A stretch of DNA of 64,000 nucleotides from CAWJNF01 sp963844235. Lineage in GTDB: Bacteria; Actinomycetota; Thermoleophilia; Gaiellales; Gaiellaceae. Positions 42,607 through 51,781 of this stretch are shown here, piece by piece (positions within the stretch are counted from its first letter, which is position 1; every line of letters starts with the position of its first letter). The DNA is taken from assembly GCA_963844235.1 (NCBI GenBank), contig CAWJNF010000004.1:372001-436000 (forward strand), given 5' to 3'. A program made the translations under genes and the position numbers. Below the pieces are notes generated by a model. That model ran no database searches. It was not told the DNA's origin and saw only the letters and a program-made list of their open reading frames with translations.

Positions 42607-43704
42607 AACCGCTCGTCGTGCCAGCTGACGGTGATGGTTCCCCGCTTGCCGAGCTCCGCGAGGAACTCGCTCGGGGTCGAAGTACGCCTCGGGGTCGACG
42701 AAGCCGGGGCTGGTGCGCCCGTGGCGGCCGAGCAGCTGGGCGCCGACCGCGGCGCAGATGCCCGTCATCCTCCCCGTTCCCTCCTGCCCCCAGTCGGGAT
42801 GGCTCGCGTCGTAGACGCGCCGCCACGGCTCCCCGCCGCGGTTGCCGACCACCTCGACGTTGACGAAGAGCCGCCAGGGCTCCTCGTCGCCGCTGCCGCC
42901 GAAGCGGGCCCAGATCCGCTCCTTCGTGTGCTCGAGCGCCTCGGGGTCGAGCAGGCCGTACTCGTTCAGCACGCGCACGTCCTCCATCAGCTTCGGCCGC
43001 CACGTGCCCCGTACCGCGCAGAAGCGCAGCGTCGGGAACGTGCGCGGCAGCGTCGTCACCTCGGGGTGCGGCACGTAGTAGACGCGCTGGCGGCCGAGCG
43101 GCGGCGCGAAGTCGACGAGCCTCGAGCCCTCCATGAAGCCCGCCCTGACGAAGCGGCCGTTCTGGTAGTACAGCCTGGTCGGGCAGGCGTCCGAGAGCTC
43201 CCACAGGATGGTGTCGAGGAGGCCCCGGCTCGGCGCGATAGCGCGGAAGCTCGCCCAGGAGACGTGTGCTTCCTCGAGCTCGTCGAGCCAGCCCGTCGCA
43301 TGCGCGACGAGCACGTTCGTGAGGCCCGGCGAGGCGCCGAGCCCCGAGATCGCCGTGATCCCGGCCTCCTCGACCGCCCGCCGCTGCGAGTCGCTCGGCT
43401 CGGAGATCAGATCCGCGTAGTCGACCCCGGCTGCGACGGCCAGCTCGATGACGTCGTCGAAGAGGGTGAAGCTCGTGCAGTTCACGAGGACGTCGGCCCC
43501 GCGCAGGAGATCGAGCGCGCGCTCCCGGTCGGCCAGGTCGAGCTGGGCGGCCCGGGCCCGGCCGCCGGCGGCCTCGGCGAGGGCTTCGGCCTTGACGCCG
43601 TCCAGATCGGCGACCACCAACTCGGTGACGTCCGCACAGGCGGCGAGGTCGGCGCTGACCGCCGTTCCCATCGCTCCCGCTCCGCCGAGTACGACGATCT
43701 TCAT
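42603..43704 (-). CDS. saccharopine-dehydrogenase-like NAD(P) oxidoreductase (one frameshift as assembled)
   Basis: ATG 43704 begins MKIVVLGGAGAMGTAVSADL (Rossmann GGAGAMG), then ADVLVNCTSFTLFDDVIELA, GLGASPGLTNVLVAHATGWL and FCAVRGTWRPKLMEDVRVLN, the pattern of saccharopine dehydrogenase/homospermidine-type reductases. Near 42680 the frame must shift by one base to give the expected end EFLAELGKRGTITVSWHDER. Length is about 367 aa. It probably reduces or oxidises an amino-acid-derived imine. It is the first gene of the amine operon, divergent from the APC permease that may import the substrate. Confidence 0.75.
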
Positions 43705-43764
43705 GGCGCGGACGCCGAGGATACCCCGTTCCAGGGTTCGCCAGGCGCACAGCGAAATACCCGG

Positions 43765-43793
43765 TTGAACTCGTCCGCTGCGAGTGGTAGCGT
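43765..43793 (+). promoter_or_regulatory. candidate sigma-70 promoter for the permease
   Basis: TTGAAC (43765-43770), a 17-nt spacer and TAGCGT (43788-43793) make a reasonable housekeeping promoter in the 232-bp divergent gap. A roughly 140-nt leader follows with a small hairpin CCCCGTAC-GAC-GGTATGGGG. I could not recognise a riboswitch in it. Confidence 0.4.
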
Positions 43794-43936
43794 CGCGCAT
43801 CCCCGTACGACGGTATGGGGAACGTCGGGAGGTGACTCGGCGTGAGGTCGTTGGGGAGAGCGGCTAACCAGCCCGGCTCGGTACCGGTCTACGCCTGCAG
43901 CGGGGACCGTCGAGGCGTGGTTCGAGAGGAGGGCAC

Positions 43937-45493
43937 ATGGCTGAGGTTGCGGTAGACGAACGCCGTCTGCTGAAGACGATGCGCTGGTACGACGGGGTCG
44001 TGATCGGCATGGCGAATCCCGGCTTCTTGCTCGTGGGACTGGCGTTCTCGATCCTGGCGCTGGGCGGCATCTGGGCAGCGATCGTCTGGATCGTCTCGGC
44101 CGTGATCGGCGCCCTGCAGGCCTACGTCTACGCCGAGCCGGCGGCGATGTTCCCCGACAAGCCCGGCGGGCTCTCCGTGTACGCACGGGAAGGCTGGCGG
44201 AAGTACTTCTCGCTGGCCGGGCCTATCGCCGTCTTCGGCTACTGGTTCGCGTGGTCGAGCGTGCTCGCCGTGTACGGAATCTTCGTCGGGCTCCTGCTGA
44301 TCACGGAGTTCGGCGGGGAGGGCTACTTCGCCACGACGACGTTCGACGCACCGGTCGTCACCCAGGCGATCGGATGGCCCGTGCTCATCGGCGTCATGTG
44401 CATTGTCCTGTGCTACCTCTTCAACATCCGCGGCATGCGGCCGGCGGTCTGGTTCAGCTACGTCGTGGGCGCGCTCATGATCCTGCCGGTGGGCGCGATC
44501 GCGATCGGCGCCTTCATCACCGGCGACTTCTCGAACCATCAGATCAACTCGAACTTCCTCGCCGAGACGCCCACCCTCTACGGTGATCCCGGCAACGGCT
44601 TTCACCAGTTCGCGCTCGTGATGGTCTGGCTGTACATCATCGGGTGGTCGACGTACGGGCCCGAAGCTGCCGCGACGTTCGCTCCCGAGTACAAGGACAC
44701 GAAGAACGACACGCGCAAGGCGCTCGCCGTGACGGGCGCCATCAACGTCGTGCTCGCGTGCTTGCTGCCGATCGCCGTGCTCGGGACGATCGGCTACGAA
44801 GGCATCCTCGCCGACGCTGTACGGCGTCCCCTATCTCGTGGACGTGCTCCACACGATCGCGGGCGAGGGCTTCGGCACGTTCCTGACCGTCTGTCTCTGC
44901 GGAGGCCTGCTGCTCTCCATGAACACGGCGACGATGGACGGCTCGAGAGCGCTCTACGCGCTCTCCGAGGAGAAGATGACGATCAAGCAGCTCGGGGTGC
45001 TCAACAAACACCACGTCCCGGCGCGCGCCATGACCGTGGACATGCTGCTGAACATCTTCCTCGCCGTGTACTTCGGCAACATCTTCTTCATCCTCGCCGC
45101 GGGCAACGTCGGCTACATGTTCTCGCACGTCCTCGCGCTCTCGGGCGTGCTCTTCCTCCGGAAGGACCGGCCGAACTGGCCGCGGCCGATCAAGCTCGCA
45201 AGCCGTGGATGGTGGCGGCCGGCGTCTTCTGCATCGCGAACCTTCTGTTCATCATCTTCGGCATCATCTTCATGGACTACACCGGCTACCTGTGGAACGC
45301 CGACTTCACCGATCCGTGGGCCAAGCTGCCCGAGCTGATCGGCGTCGCCGCCGGCTCGCTGCTTGCGGGCGTGCTCGGCTACGTCATCGCCCAGCGGCAG
45401 CACGGCCGGCCGTTCCGCTGGCGTGAGCCGAGCGACGAGCAGCCGTCGCAGGAGGCGATCGAGGCCGCCGCGGCGCCCGCGCGAGCCCGCTAG
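43937..45493 (+). CDS. APC-family amino-acid/amine permease (two compensating frameshifts as assembled)
   Basis: ATG 43937 (GAGAGGAGGGCAC upstream) begins MAEVAVDERRLLKTMRWYDG, then MANPGFLLVGLAFSILALGG and YAEPAAMFPDKPGGLSVYAR, a standard APC-superfamily start. The central part (LHTIAGEGFGTFLTVCLCGG, MNTATMDGSRALYALSEEKM) is in another frame between about 44816 and 45203, and the frame then returns for the end. Length with both repairs is about 518 aa with roughly 12 helices. It imports an amino acid or amine by proton symport. It is divergent from the amine-degradation operon. Confidence 0.8.
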   Translation: MAEVAVDERRLLKTMRWYDGVVIGMANPGFLLVGLAFSILALGGIWAAIVWIVSAVIGALQAYVYAEPAAMFPDKPGGLSVYAREGWRKYFSLAGPIAVFGYWFAWSSVLAVYGIFVGLLLITEFGGEGYFATTTFDAPVVTQAIGWPVLIGVMCIVLCYLFNIRGMRPAVWFSYVVGALMILPVGAIAIGAFITGDFSNHQINSNFLAETPTLYGDPGNGFHQFALVMVWLYIIGWSTYGPEAAATFAPEYKDTKNDTRKALAVTGAINVVLACLLPIAVLGTIGYEGILADAVRRPLSRGRAPHDRGRGLRHVPDRLSLRRPAALHEHGDDGRLESALRALRGEDDDQAARGAQQTPRPGARHDRGHAAEHLPRRVLRQHLLHPRRGQRRLHVLARPRALGRALPPEGPAELAAADQARKPWMVAAGVFCIANLLFIIFGIIFMDYTGYLWNADFTDPWAKLPELIGVAAGSLLAGVLGYVIAQRQHGRPFRWREPSDEQPSQEAIEAAAAPARAR

Positions 45494-45514
45494 CCCTAGG
45501 CCGACGATGGCTTC

Positions 45515-45540
45515 GGAGGGGCGGGGAGACCCGCCCCTCC
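45515..45540 (+). terminator. hairpin downstream of the permease
   Basis: Perfect 11-bp arms GGAGGGGCGGG (45515-45525) and its complement (45530-45540) with loop GAGA, 22 nt past the permease stop. No U-tract. Confidence 0.55.
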
Positions 45541-45547
45541 GCCTGTC

Positions 45548-45629
45548 GGGCCGGATGAGATCCGGCCCCTACGATGACGTGGCGCCCGACTCCTCCGCCT
45601 GTAGGGGCCCGATGGGATCCGGCCCCTAC
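45548..45629 (-). repeat. pair of REP-like elements, 57-bp spacing
   Basis: Copy 1 (45548-45572): GGGCCGGAT-GAG-ATCCGGCCC plus CTAC. Copy 2 (45601-45629): GTAG, GGGCCCGATGGGATCCGGCCC, CTAC, with one arm mismatch. Each is followed by a similar sequence (ACGATGACGTGGCGCC and ACAATGACATGGCGCC), so the pair is a local duplication. Confidence 0.88.
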
Positions 45630-45643
45630 AATGACATGGCGCC

Positions 45644-46001
45644 GTGGCCATTCCGATCACCGTCCGCTGCGAGTGCGGGGAAGTCCACGCCGTCGACCTC
45701 GGCGATACCGTCGACTGCTCCTGCGGACGCCACTACGACACCTCGACGATCCCCGCCGGAGCGGTTCGCGCACGTGCGCGCACGTCAGGCGAGAGTACGC
45801 CTGTACATGCAGCTGGGGCTCATCTTCGTGGCCGGGGTCGCGCTGGTCACGGGCCTCGTCTGGGGCCTGAAAGGGCTGGCGCTCGGCGTACCGTTGGCGT
45901 GCCTCCTCTGGTTCATCTTCCTCGGGAAGTGGTACCGGAGGCGGTGGCTCGTCGACTTGGGCGAGCCCACGACGCTCCAGCTCGAGGCGGGGGAGCGGTG
46001 A
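45644..46001 (+). CDS. zinc-ribbon plus two-helix membrane protein (one frameshift as assembled)
   Basis: GTG 45644 begins VAIPITVRCECGEVHAVDLG with a second Cys pair DCSCGRHYD, i.e. a zinc-ribbon-like head. After an apparent one-base shift near 45752 the frame continues PERFAHVRARQARVRLYMQL and two hydrophobic helices (GLIFVAGVALVTGLVWGLKG and ALGVPLACLLWFIFLGKWY) to a short charged tail. About 118 aa after repair. No known family. It starts the acyl-CoA mutase operon and overlaps the next start by 4 nt. Confidence 0.55.
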
Positions 46002-46462
46002 GCACCGGCACGTTCGACCGCGTGAGCTCGCCGGCGGAGAGGGCCACCACTGCGGTGCATCCGATCATGCTGCTGACGCTCAACGTGCCGTTCGACGCGA
46101 GCGCCGTCGAGTTCGCGATCGACACGGCCGCGGAGACCGGCGCCGAGCTGTGGATCTGCGACGCGATCCCGCTCGGGTACGTGAGCTACGCAGGCCACGT
46201 CGCGCGGCAGTACGCCGAGAGCCTCAACCGCAAGCACATGACGGCGGTCGCGCTACGGTCGCGCGAGGTCGGGGTCCGGACCAAGCAGCTCGCCTTCCAC
46301 AATCACAAGCCGGTGGCCACCGCGATCACGATCGCCCACGAGGAGCACGTCGGCCTGCTCGTCTTCGGCCCGGATCGATCCCAGCTCGGCCGCTGGACGT
46401 TCAAGCGCGCCGTCCGGCGCCTGAACGACGAGGCGACCTGCCTGGTCTGGACGAACGACTAG
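45998..46462 (+). CDS. universal-stress-protein-like protein
   Basis: The 154-aa protein from GTG 45998 has a Usp-like fold: MLLTLNVPFDASAVEFAIDT, LWICDAIPLGYVSYAGHVAR, AITIAHEEHVGLLVFGPDRS and WTFKRAVRRLNDEATCLVW. The typical ATP-binding G-x2-G-x9-G motif is weak (GPDRSQLGRWTFKRAV), so nucleotide binding is doubtful. It overlaps the upstream gene (GTGA) and lies 20 nt before meaB. Confidence 0.65.
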   Translation: MSTGTFDRVSSPAERATTAVHPIMLLTLNVPFDASAVEFAIDTAAETGAELWICDAIPLGYVSYAGHVARQYAESLNRKHMTAVALRSREVGVRTKQLAFHNHKPVATAITIAHEEHVGLLVFGPDRSQLGRWTFKRAVRRLNDEATCLVWTND

Positions 46463-46482
46463 TCAGCGGGCGGAGCCGACGC

Positions 46483-47377
46483 GTGTCCGCAGCATCTGAC
46501 GTCGGGCGTCTGCTCGCAGAGTTCCGGGACACGGGCCGGTGGCGGTCGCTTGCGCGCGCGATCTCGCTCGTCGAGAACGCGCAACCGTGGGACGTCGAGA
46601 TCCCGGCGGCGCCGAAGCCCGTCCACTGCATCGGCGTGACGGGCCCGCCCGGGACCGGCAAGAGCACGCTCGTCGGCCGGACTGATCGAGAGCTACGCCG
46701 AGACGGGCAAGCGGGTCGGCGTGCTCGCCGTCGACCCGTCGAGCCCGATCAGCGGCGGCGCCGTGCTCGGCGACCGGGTGCGCATGGAGCAGCAGCTCGG
46801 GCGTGAGGGCGTCTACGTCAGGAGCCTCGCGAGCCGCGGCGCGACGGGCGCGCTCGCAGGCGCGACGCGAAACGTCGCACGCGTGCTCGAGAGCTCGGGC
46901 TTCTTCGACGTGATCCTGATCGAGACGGTGGGCGCCGGTCAGACCGAGATCGCGATCGCGAGCCTCGCCGACACCGTGCTCGTCGTCACGGTTCCCGGCC
47001 TCGGCGATGCGGTGCAGGCGATCAAGGCCGGCGTGCTCGAGGTGGCAGAGTACGTGATCGTGAACATGGCCGACCGCCCGGGAGCCGCGGAGACCGCACG
47101 ACATTTCCGGCTCGCGCTCGGCAAGGAGATGCCCGTGCTGCTGACGGTGGCAACCGAGGGAACCGGCGTGCCCGAGCTGCGCGCCAGGCTCGACGAGCGC
47201 TTCGCGCAGCTGCAGGCGGACGGGACGCTCACGGTCCTGAGGCAGCGAGCGAGCGCGATCGGAGGCGGCGCTGCTCGCCCAGGCATGGATCGAGTCGTGC
47301 GCGAGCAACGGCGCCGCGGACGGGGCCGGATCGGTGCGGGACGCGGTGGGACAACTACTCGAGGAGGCAGCTGCCGC

Positions 47378-47390
<13 letters not shown>
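46483..47390 (+). CDS. meaB: MeaB/ArgK-type G-protein chaperone for a B12 mutase (two frameshifts as assembled)
   Basis: From GTG 46483: Walker A GVTGPPGTGKSTLVG, then (one extra A near 46681) LIESYAETGKRVGVLAVDPS with SPISGGAVLGDRVRMEQQ, the switch-like ETVGAGQTEIAI and the guanine-base motif region VNMADRPGA (usually NKAD, here NMAD). A second one-base shift near 47263 gives the C-terminus EAALLAQAWIESCASN to VGQLLEEAAAAWRR. About 301 aa. MeaB-family proteins load and protect adenosylcobalamin mutases. Its 3' end overlaps the mutase start by 13 nt. Confidence 0.82.
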
Positions 47391-49074
<1,684 letters not shown>

Positions 49075-49078
<4 letters not shown>

Positions 49079-49497
49079 CCGCGACGCAGCCGATCCGCGT
49101 CGTCGTCGCCAAGCCGGGCCTCGACGGGCACGACCGCGGCGCCAAGGTGATCGCCCGCGCGCTGCGCGACGCCGGCATGGAGGTGATCTACACGGGAATC
49201 TTCCAGTCGCCCGAGTCGATCGCGAACACCGTCGTCCAGGAGGACGCGGACGTGCTCGGCATCTCGAGCCTCTCCGGGGCGCACCTCGAGTACGCGGAGG
49301 ACGTGATGCGGCTGCTGCGCGAGCACGGGCGCGACGACGTCCTCTTCCTCGTCGGCGGCACGGTGCCCGACGAGGACGTCGAGCGGCTGACCGAGATGGG
49401 CATCGACGGCGTGTTCGGGCCCGGTACGCCGACGCGCGACGTCGTGGGCTTCATCAGGGAGCGCCTCCGCCCCGAGACGGTCAGGGACGTGGGCTGA
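49075..49497 (+). CDS. hcmB: cobalamin-binding small subunit of the acyl-CoA mutase
   Basis: The 140-aa protein from GTG 49075 (overlapping the large-subunit stop) is the B12-binding domain: IRVVVAKPGLDGHDRGAKVI with the DxHxxG cobalt-ligand motif, GISSLSGAHLEYAEDVMRLL (the SxL motif), and VGGTVPDEDVERLTEMGIDG, GPGTP. It is the partner of the preceding large subunit. Its 3' end overlaps the convergent gluconate-dehydrogenase-subunit-like gene by 17 bp. Confidence 0.9.
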
Positions 49498-49907
49498 GCG
49501 GGGTCGGGCGGTAGATCGGGCCGCGGGCCAGCACCGGGTCGAGCAGGCCGTCGCTGAGGTAGTACTCGGCCTCGTCCGGGTATTCGGGAGTTGCCTTCTG
49601 GCCCGGGTAGCCGATGAGCTTGCGCACCTTCGGGTGCATGTAGTAGGCCCCGGTGACGAGGAGGACGAGCGTCTCCAGGGCCGCCGGGTCGTCGCCGCGA
49701 AGCTGCGCCAGCCTGGTCTCCGGATCGGGCTCGACTGCCGCCGTCGAGCACGCGTAGGAGCTCCGGCTCGAGGTCCGGCCGGGCCCGGAGCGCACGGTCC
49801 ATCCACTTGCCCGGCACGTCCACCTCGCTCGCCGCCGGCATCCCGTCGGCGGCCGGGAGGAGGGCATCGGCGAGCGCGGCCAGGACCGCGCGCTGCTCGG
49901 GGGTCAC
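49481..49907 (-). CDS. gluconate-2-dehydrogenase subunit-3-like protein (one frameshift as assembled)
   Basis: GTG 49907 starts TPEQRAVLAALADALLPAAD, MPAASEVDVPGKWMDRALRA; after one extra base near 49735 it continues EPDPETRLAQLRGDD, LVLLVTGAYYMHPKVRKLIG, EYPDEAEYYLSDGLLDPVLA. It matches the N-terminal domain of the fused GMC protein at 35470 (PDEAEYDLRDGLLHPV there). About 141 aa. This small subunit normally accompanies a GMC flavoprotein. Start and GMC stop overlap (GTGA). Confidence 0.75.
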
Positions 49908-51502
49908 GCCGGCACCTCCTGAAGCAGCCGCGTCTCGATCAGCCGCGTGGCGCAGCGCAGCGCCACGGCGCAGATCGTCGCCGTCGGGTTCGTGCCGCTG
50001 CCGGTGACGAAGACGCTGCCGTCGACGACGTAGAGGTTCGGAATGTCGTGGGAGCGGCACCAGCGGTCGACGACCGACGACGCCGGGTCGTCGCCCATCC
50101 GGCAGGTGCCGAGGAGATGCCAGCCGGTGTCGGGCATCCACTCGGTCACGACGGTCTCGACGGCGCCCGACGCCTCGTGGGCCTCGATCACGCGCTGGAT
50201 GTGCCAGTCGAGCATCGCTCGCGTCGTGTCGGAGATCCGGTAGCTGATCCTCGGAGCTGCCAGCCCGTCCGAGTCGGTCAGCTCGCGATCGAGCGTGACG
50301 CGGTTCGCCTCGTCCGGAAGATCGTCTGCCGTGACTCCCCACTCGAACGCCCGGCCGAGGCCGCGCCGTACGATCTCGCGCCCCCGAGCTCCCGTCCGCT
50401 CGTCGAGGGGGTAGCGGCCGAGCAGCCCGAGCGGGCTGCCGAGGGGAAGAAGCTCCCACTTGGCGCCGCGCGGGAAGCCGCGATCCCAGTCGGTCTCGTA
50501 GAACTCGAGCGAGTACAGGGGATTGCCGAGGGGCCCGAGCCAGCTCTCGAGCTCCTGCTCGTAGATCCCGAGCACCGTGGCGAACGGGTGCATCATCAGG
50601 CGGCGCCCGACGAGCCCGGACGAGTTCGCAAGGCCGTCGGGGAAGCGTGCCGACGCCGAGAGGAGAAGCAGGCGCGGCGTCCCGACACCGTTCGCAGCCA
50701 GGATGACCACGTCGGCCTCCTGCCGATGCTCCCTGCCGTCGCGATCGACGTAGAGGGCTCCGGTCGCAAGGCCGGCGCGCTCCGTGATCTCTCGCACGCG
50801 GGCGCCGGTCACGAGCTTCGCCCCGGCCGCGAGAGCATCCGGCCAGTGGGTGATGTCCATCGTCCCTTTCGCGCCCTCCACGCAGCCCCACATGCAGGTG
50901 CCTCGCCGCGCGCAGGGCTTCTGGCGCCCCCAGTCGCGCGAGGGCATGGCCTGCGTCCCGGGCCACCAGTGCCAGCCGAGCCGGTTCATCCCTTCGGCCG
51001 CGATCCGGCCGACCTTCCCGATGGAGAGCGCGGGCATCGGCAGGTCGTGGGGTGGATAGGCCGGGTCTCCCGGGAGGCCCGAGACGCCCATCTCCCCTTG
51101 CACGACGTCGTAGTGGGGCGCGAGATCCTCGTACGAGATGGGCCAATCCTCGGCGAGGCCGTCGAGCGTCCACATGCGGAAATCCGACGGCGGGAAGCGC
51201 ATCCACTGCGCCCCGTAGTGGATCGTCGACCCACCGACCGCGTTGTGCATGAGCGGGTTGACGTCCGATTCCGAGGTCTCGCAAGGGTAGTCCGCGTCGA
51301 GAGCGCGCACATTCGGATTCAGGTGCCAGCGCTTCGTCGTCGCGAGCTCCCATTCGAGCGACTCGCCCGGGAAGTCGGATGCGTCGACCCAGCCCCCCTG
51401 CTCGAGACAGACGACGCCGAAGCCGGCTTCCGCGAGGTGCTTGGAGACGACCGAGCCCGACGCCCCGGCTCCGATGACCAACACATCGGCGCGCTCGGTC
51501 AT
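49904..51502 (-). CDS. GMC-family oxidoreductase (large subunit, split arrangement)
   Basis: The 532-aa protein begins MTERADVLVIGAGASGSVVS with the FAD motif, then NAVGGSTIHYGAQWMRFPPS, CARRGTCMWGCVEGAKGTMD, FPDGLANSSGLVGRRLMMHP and a terminal TGWHLLGTCRMGDDPASSVV, VVDGSVFVTGSGTNPTATIC. It is the paralogue of the fused protein at 35470 but without the small-subunit domain, which is encoded just downstream. It probably oxidises an alcohol or sugar. The ATG overlaps the stop of a 48-aa frame upstream. Confidence 0.87.
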   Translation of the reverse strand: MTERADVLVIGAGASGSVVSKHLAEAGFGVVCLEQGGWVDASDFPGESLEWELATTKRWHLNPNVRALDADYPCETSESDVNPLMHNAVGGSTIHYGAQWMRFPPSDFRMWTLDGLAEDWPISYEDLAPHYDVVQGEMGVSGLPGDPAYPPHDLPMPALSIGKVGRIAAEGMNRLGWHWWPGTQAMPSRDWGRQKPCARRGTCMWGCVEGAKGTMDITHWPDALAAGAKLVTGARVREITERAGLATGALYVDRDGREHRQEADVVILAANGVGTPRLLLLSASARFPDGLANSSGLVGRRLMMHPFATVLGIYEQELESWLGPLGNPLYSLEFYETDWDRGFPRGAKWELLPLGSPLGLLGRYPLDERTGARGREIVRRGLGRAFEWGVTADDLPDEANRVTLDRELTDSDGLAAPRISYRISDTTRAMLDWHIQRVIEAHEASGAVETVVTEWMPDTGWHLLGTCRMGDDPASSVVDRWCRSHDIPNLYVVDGSVFVTGSGTNPTATICAVALRCATRLIETRLLQEVPA

Positions 51503-51645
51503 AGCTGGGCGAGGAGCGTATCGAACTCGGGGCTCTCGAACGCCGCGACGGCCCGCGCGAAGTGCCCGGGAGCCTGATACGAAGCGGTGAAGATGTGGCC
51601 GCCGGGGCCCGACCGCGTGTTGATTATTGCATGCTCGTCTGGCAC
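51499..51645 (-). CDS. 48-residue frame overlapping the GMC gene
   Basis: GTG 51645 opens a short frame VPDEHAIINTRSGPGGHIFT, ASYQAPGHFARAVAAFESPE, FDTLLAQL whose TGA overlaps the GMC ATG (ATGA). The last 20 residues resemble the C-terminus of the phosphotransferase at 57627 (HFARAAAAFESPELESLLAA). It may be a real leader-like small protein or the 3' stub of a lost phosphotransferase-type gene. Function unknown. Confidence 0.4.
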   Translation of the reverse strand: MPDEHAIINTRSGPGGHIFTASYQAPGHFARAVAAFESPEFDTLLAQL

Positions 51646-51781
51646 ACTGGCTGCGGTGCGGGTGGGCGTCTGCGGCCCGCCTAGGAGCGACGCTTCGGAC
51701 TCGCCCGAGAAGGTATCGGAGCGAGATCCGTGAGGGAGCGACGTCGAGTTCTACCCTGGCTATCGGCGATCGCGCGGTGCC

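Noticed and set aside
40399..43800. A continuous 1,133-residue open frame on the minus strand.
   Set aside because: Only its ends match real proteins (the saccharopine-dehydrogenase-like start and the amine oxidase start). The middle is out of frame with the ALDH gene. It is an artefact of high GC and frame breaks.
43794..43936. Possible riboswitch in the leader of the permease.
   Set aside because: A small hairpin exists but I could not match a known riboswitch core. Would need an Infernal/Rfam search.
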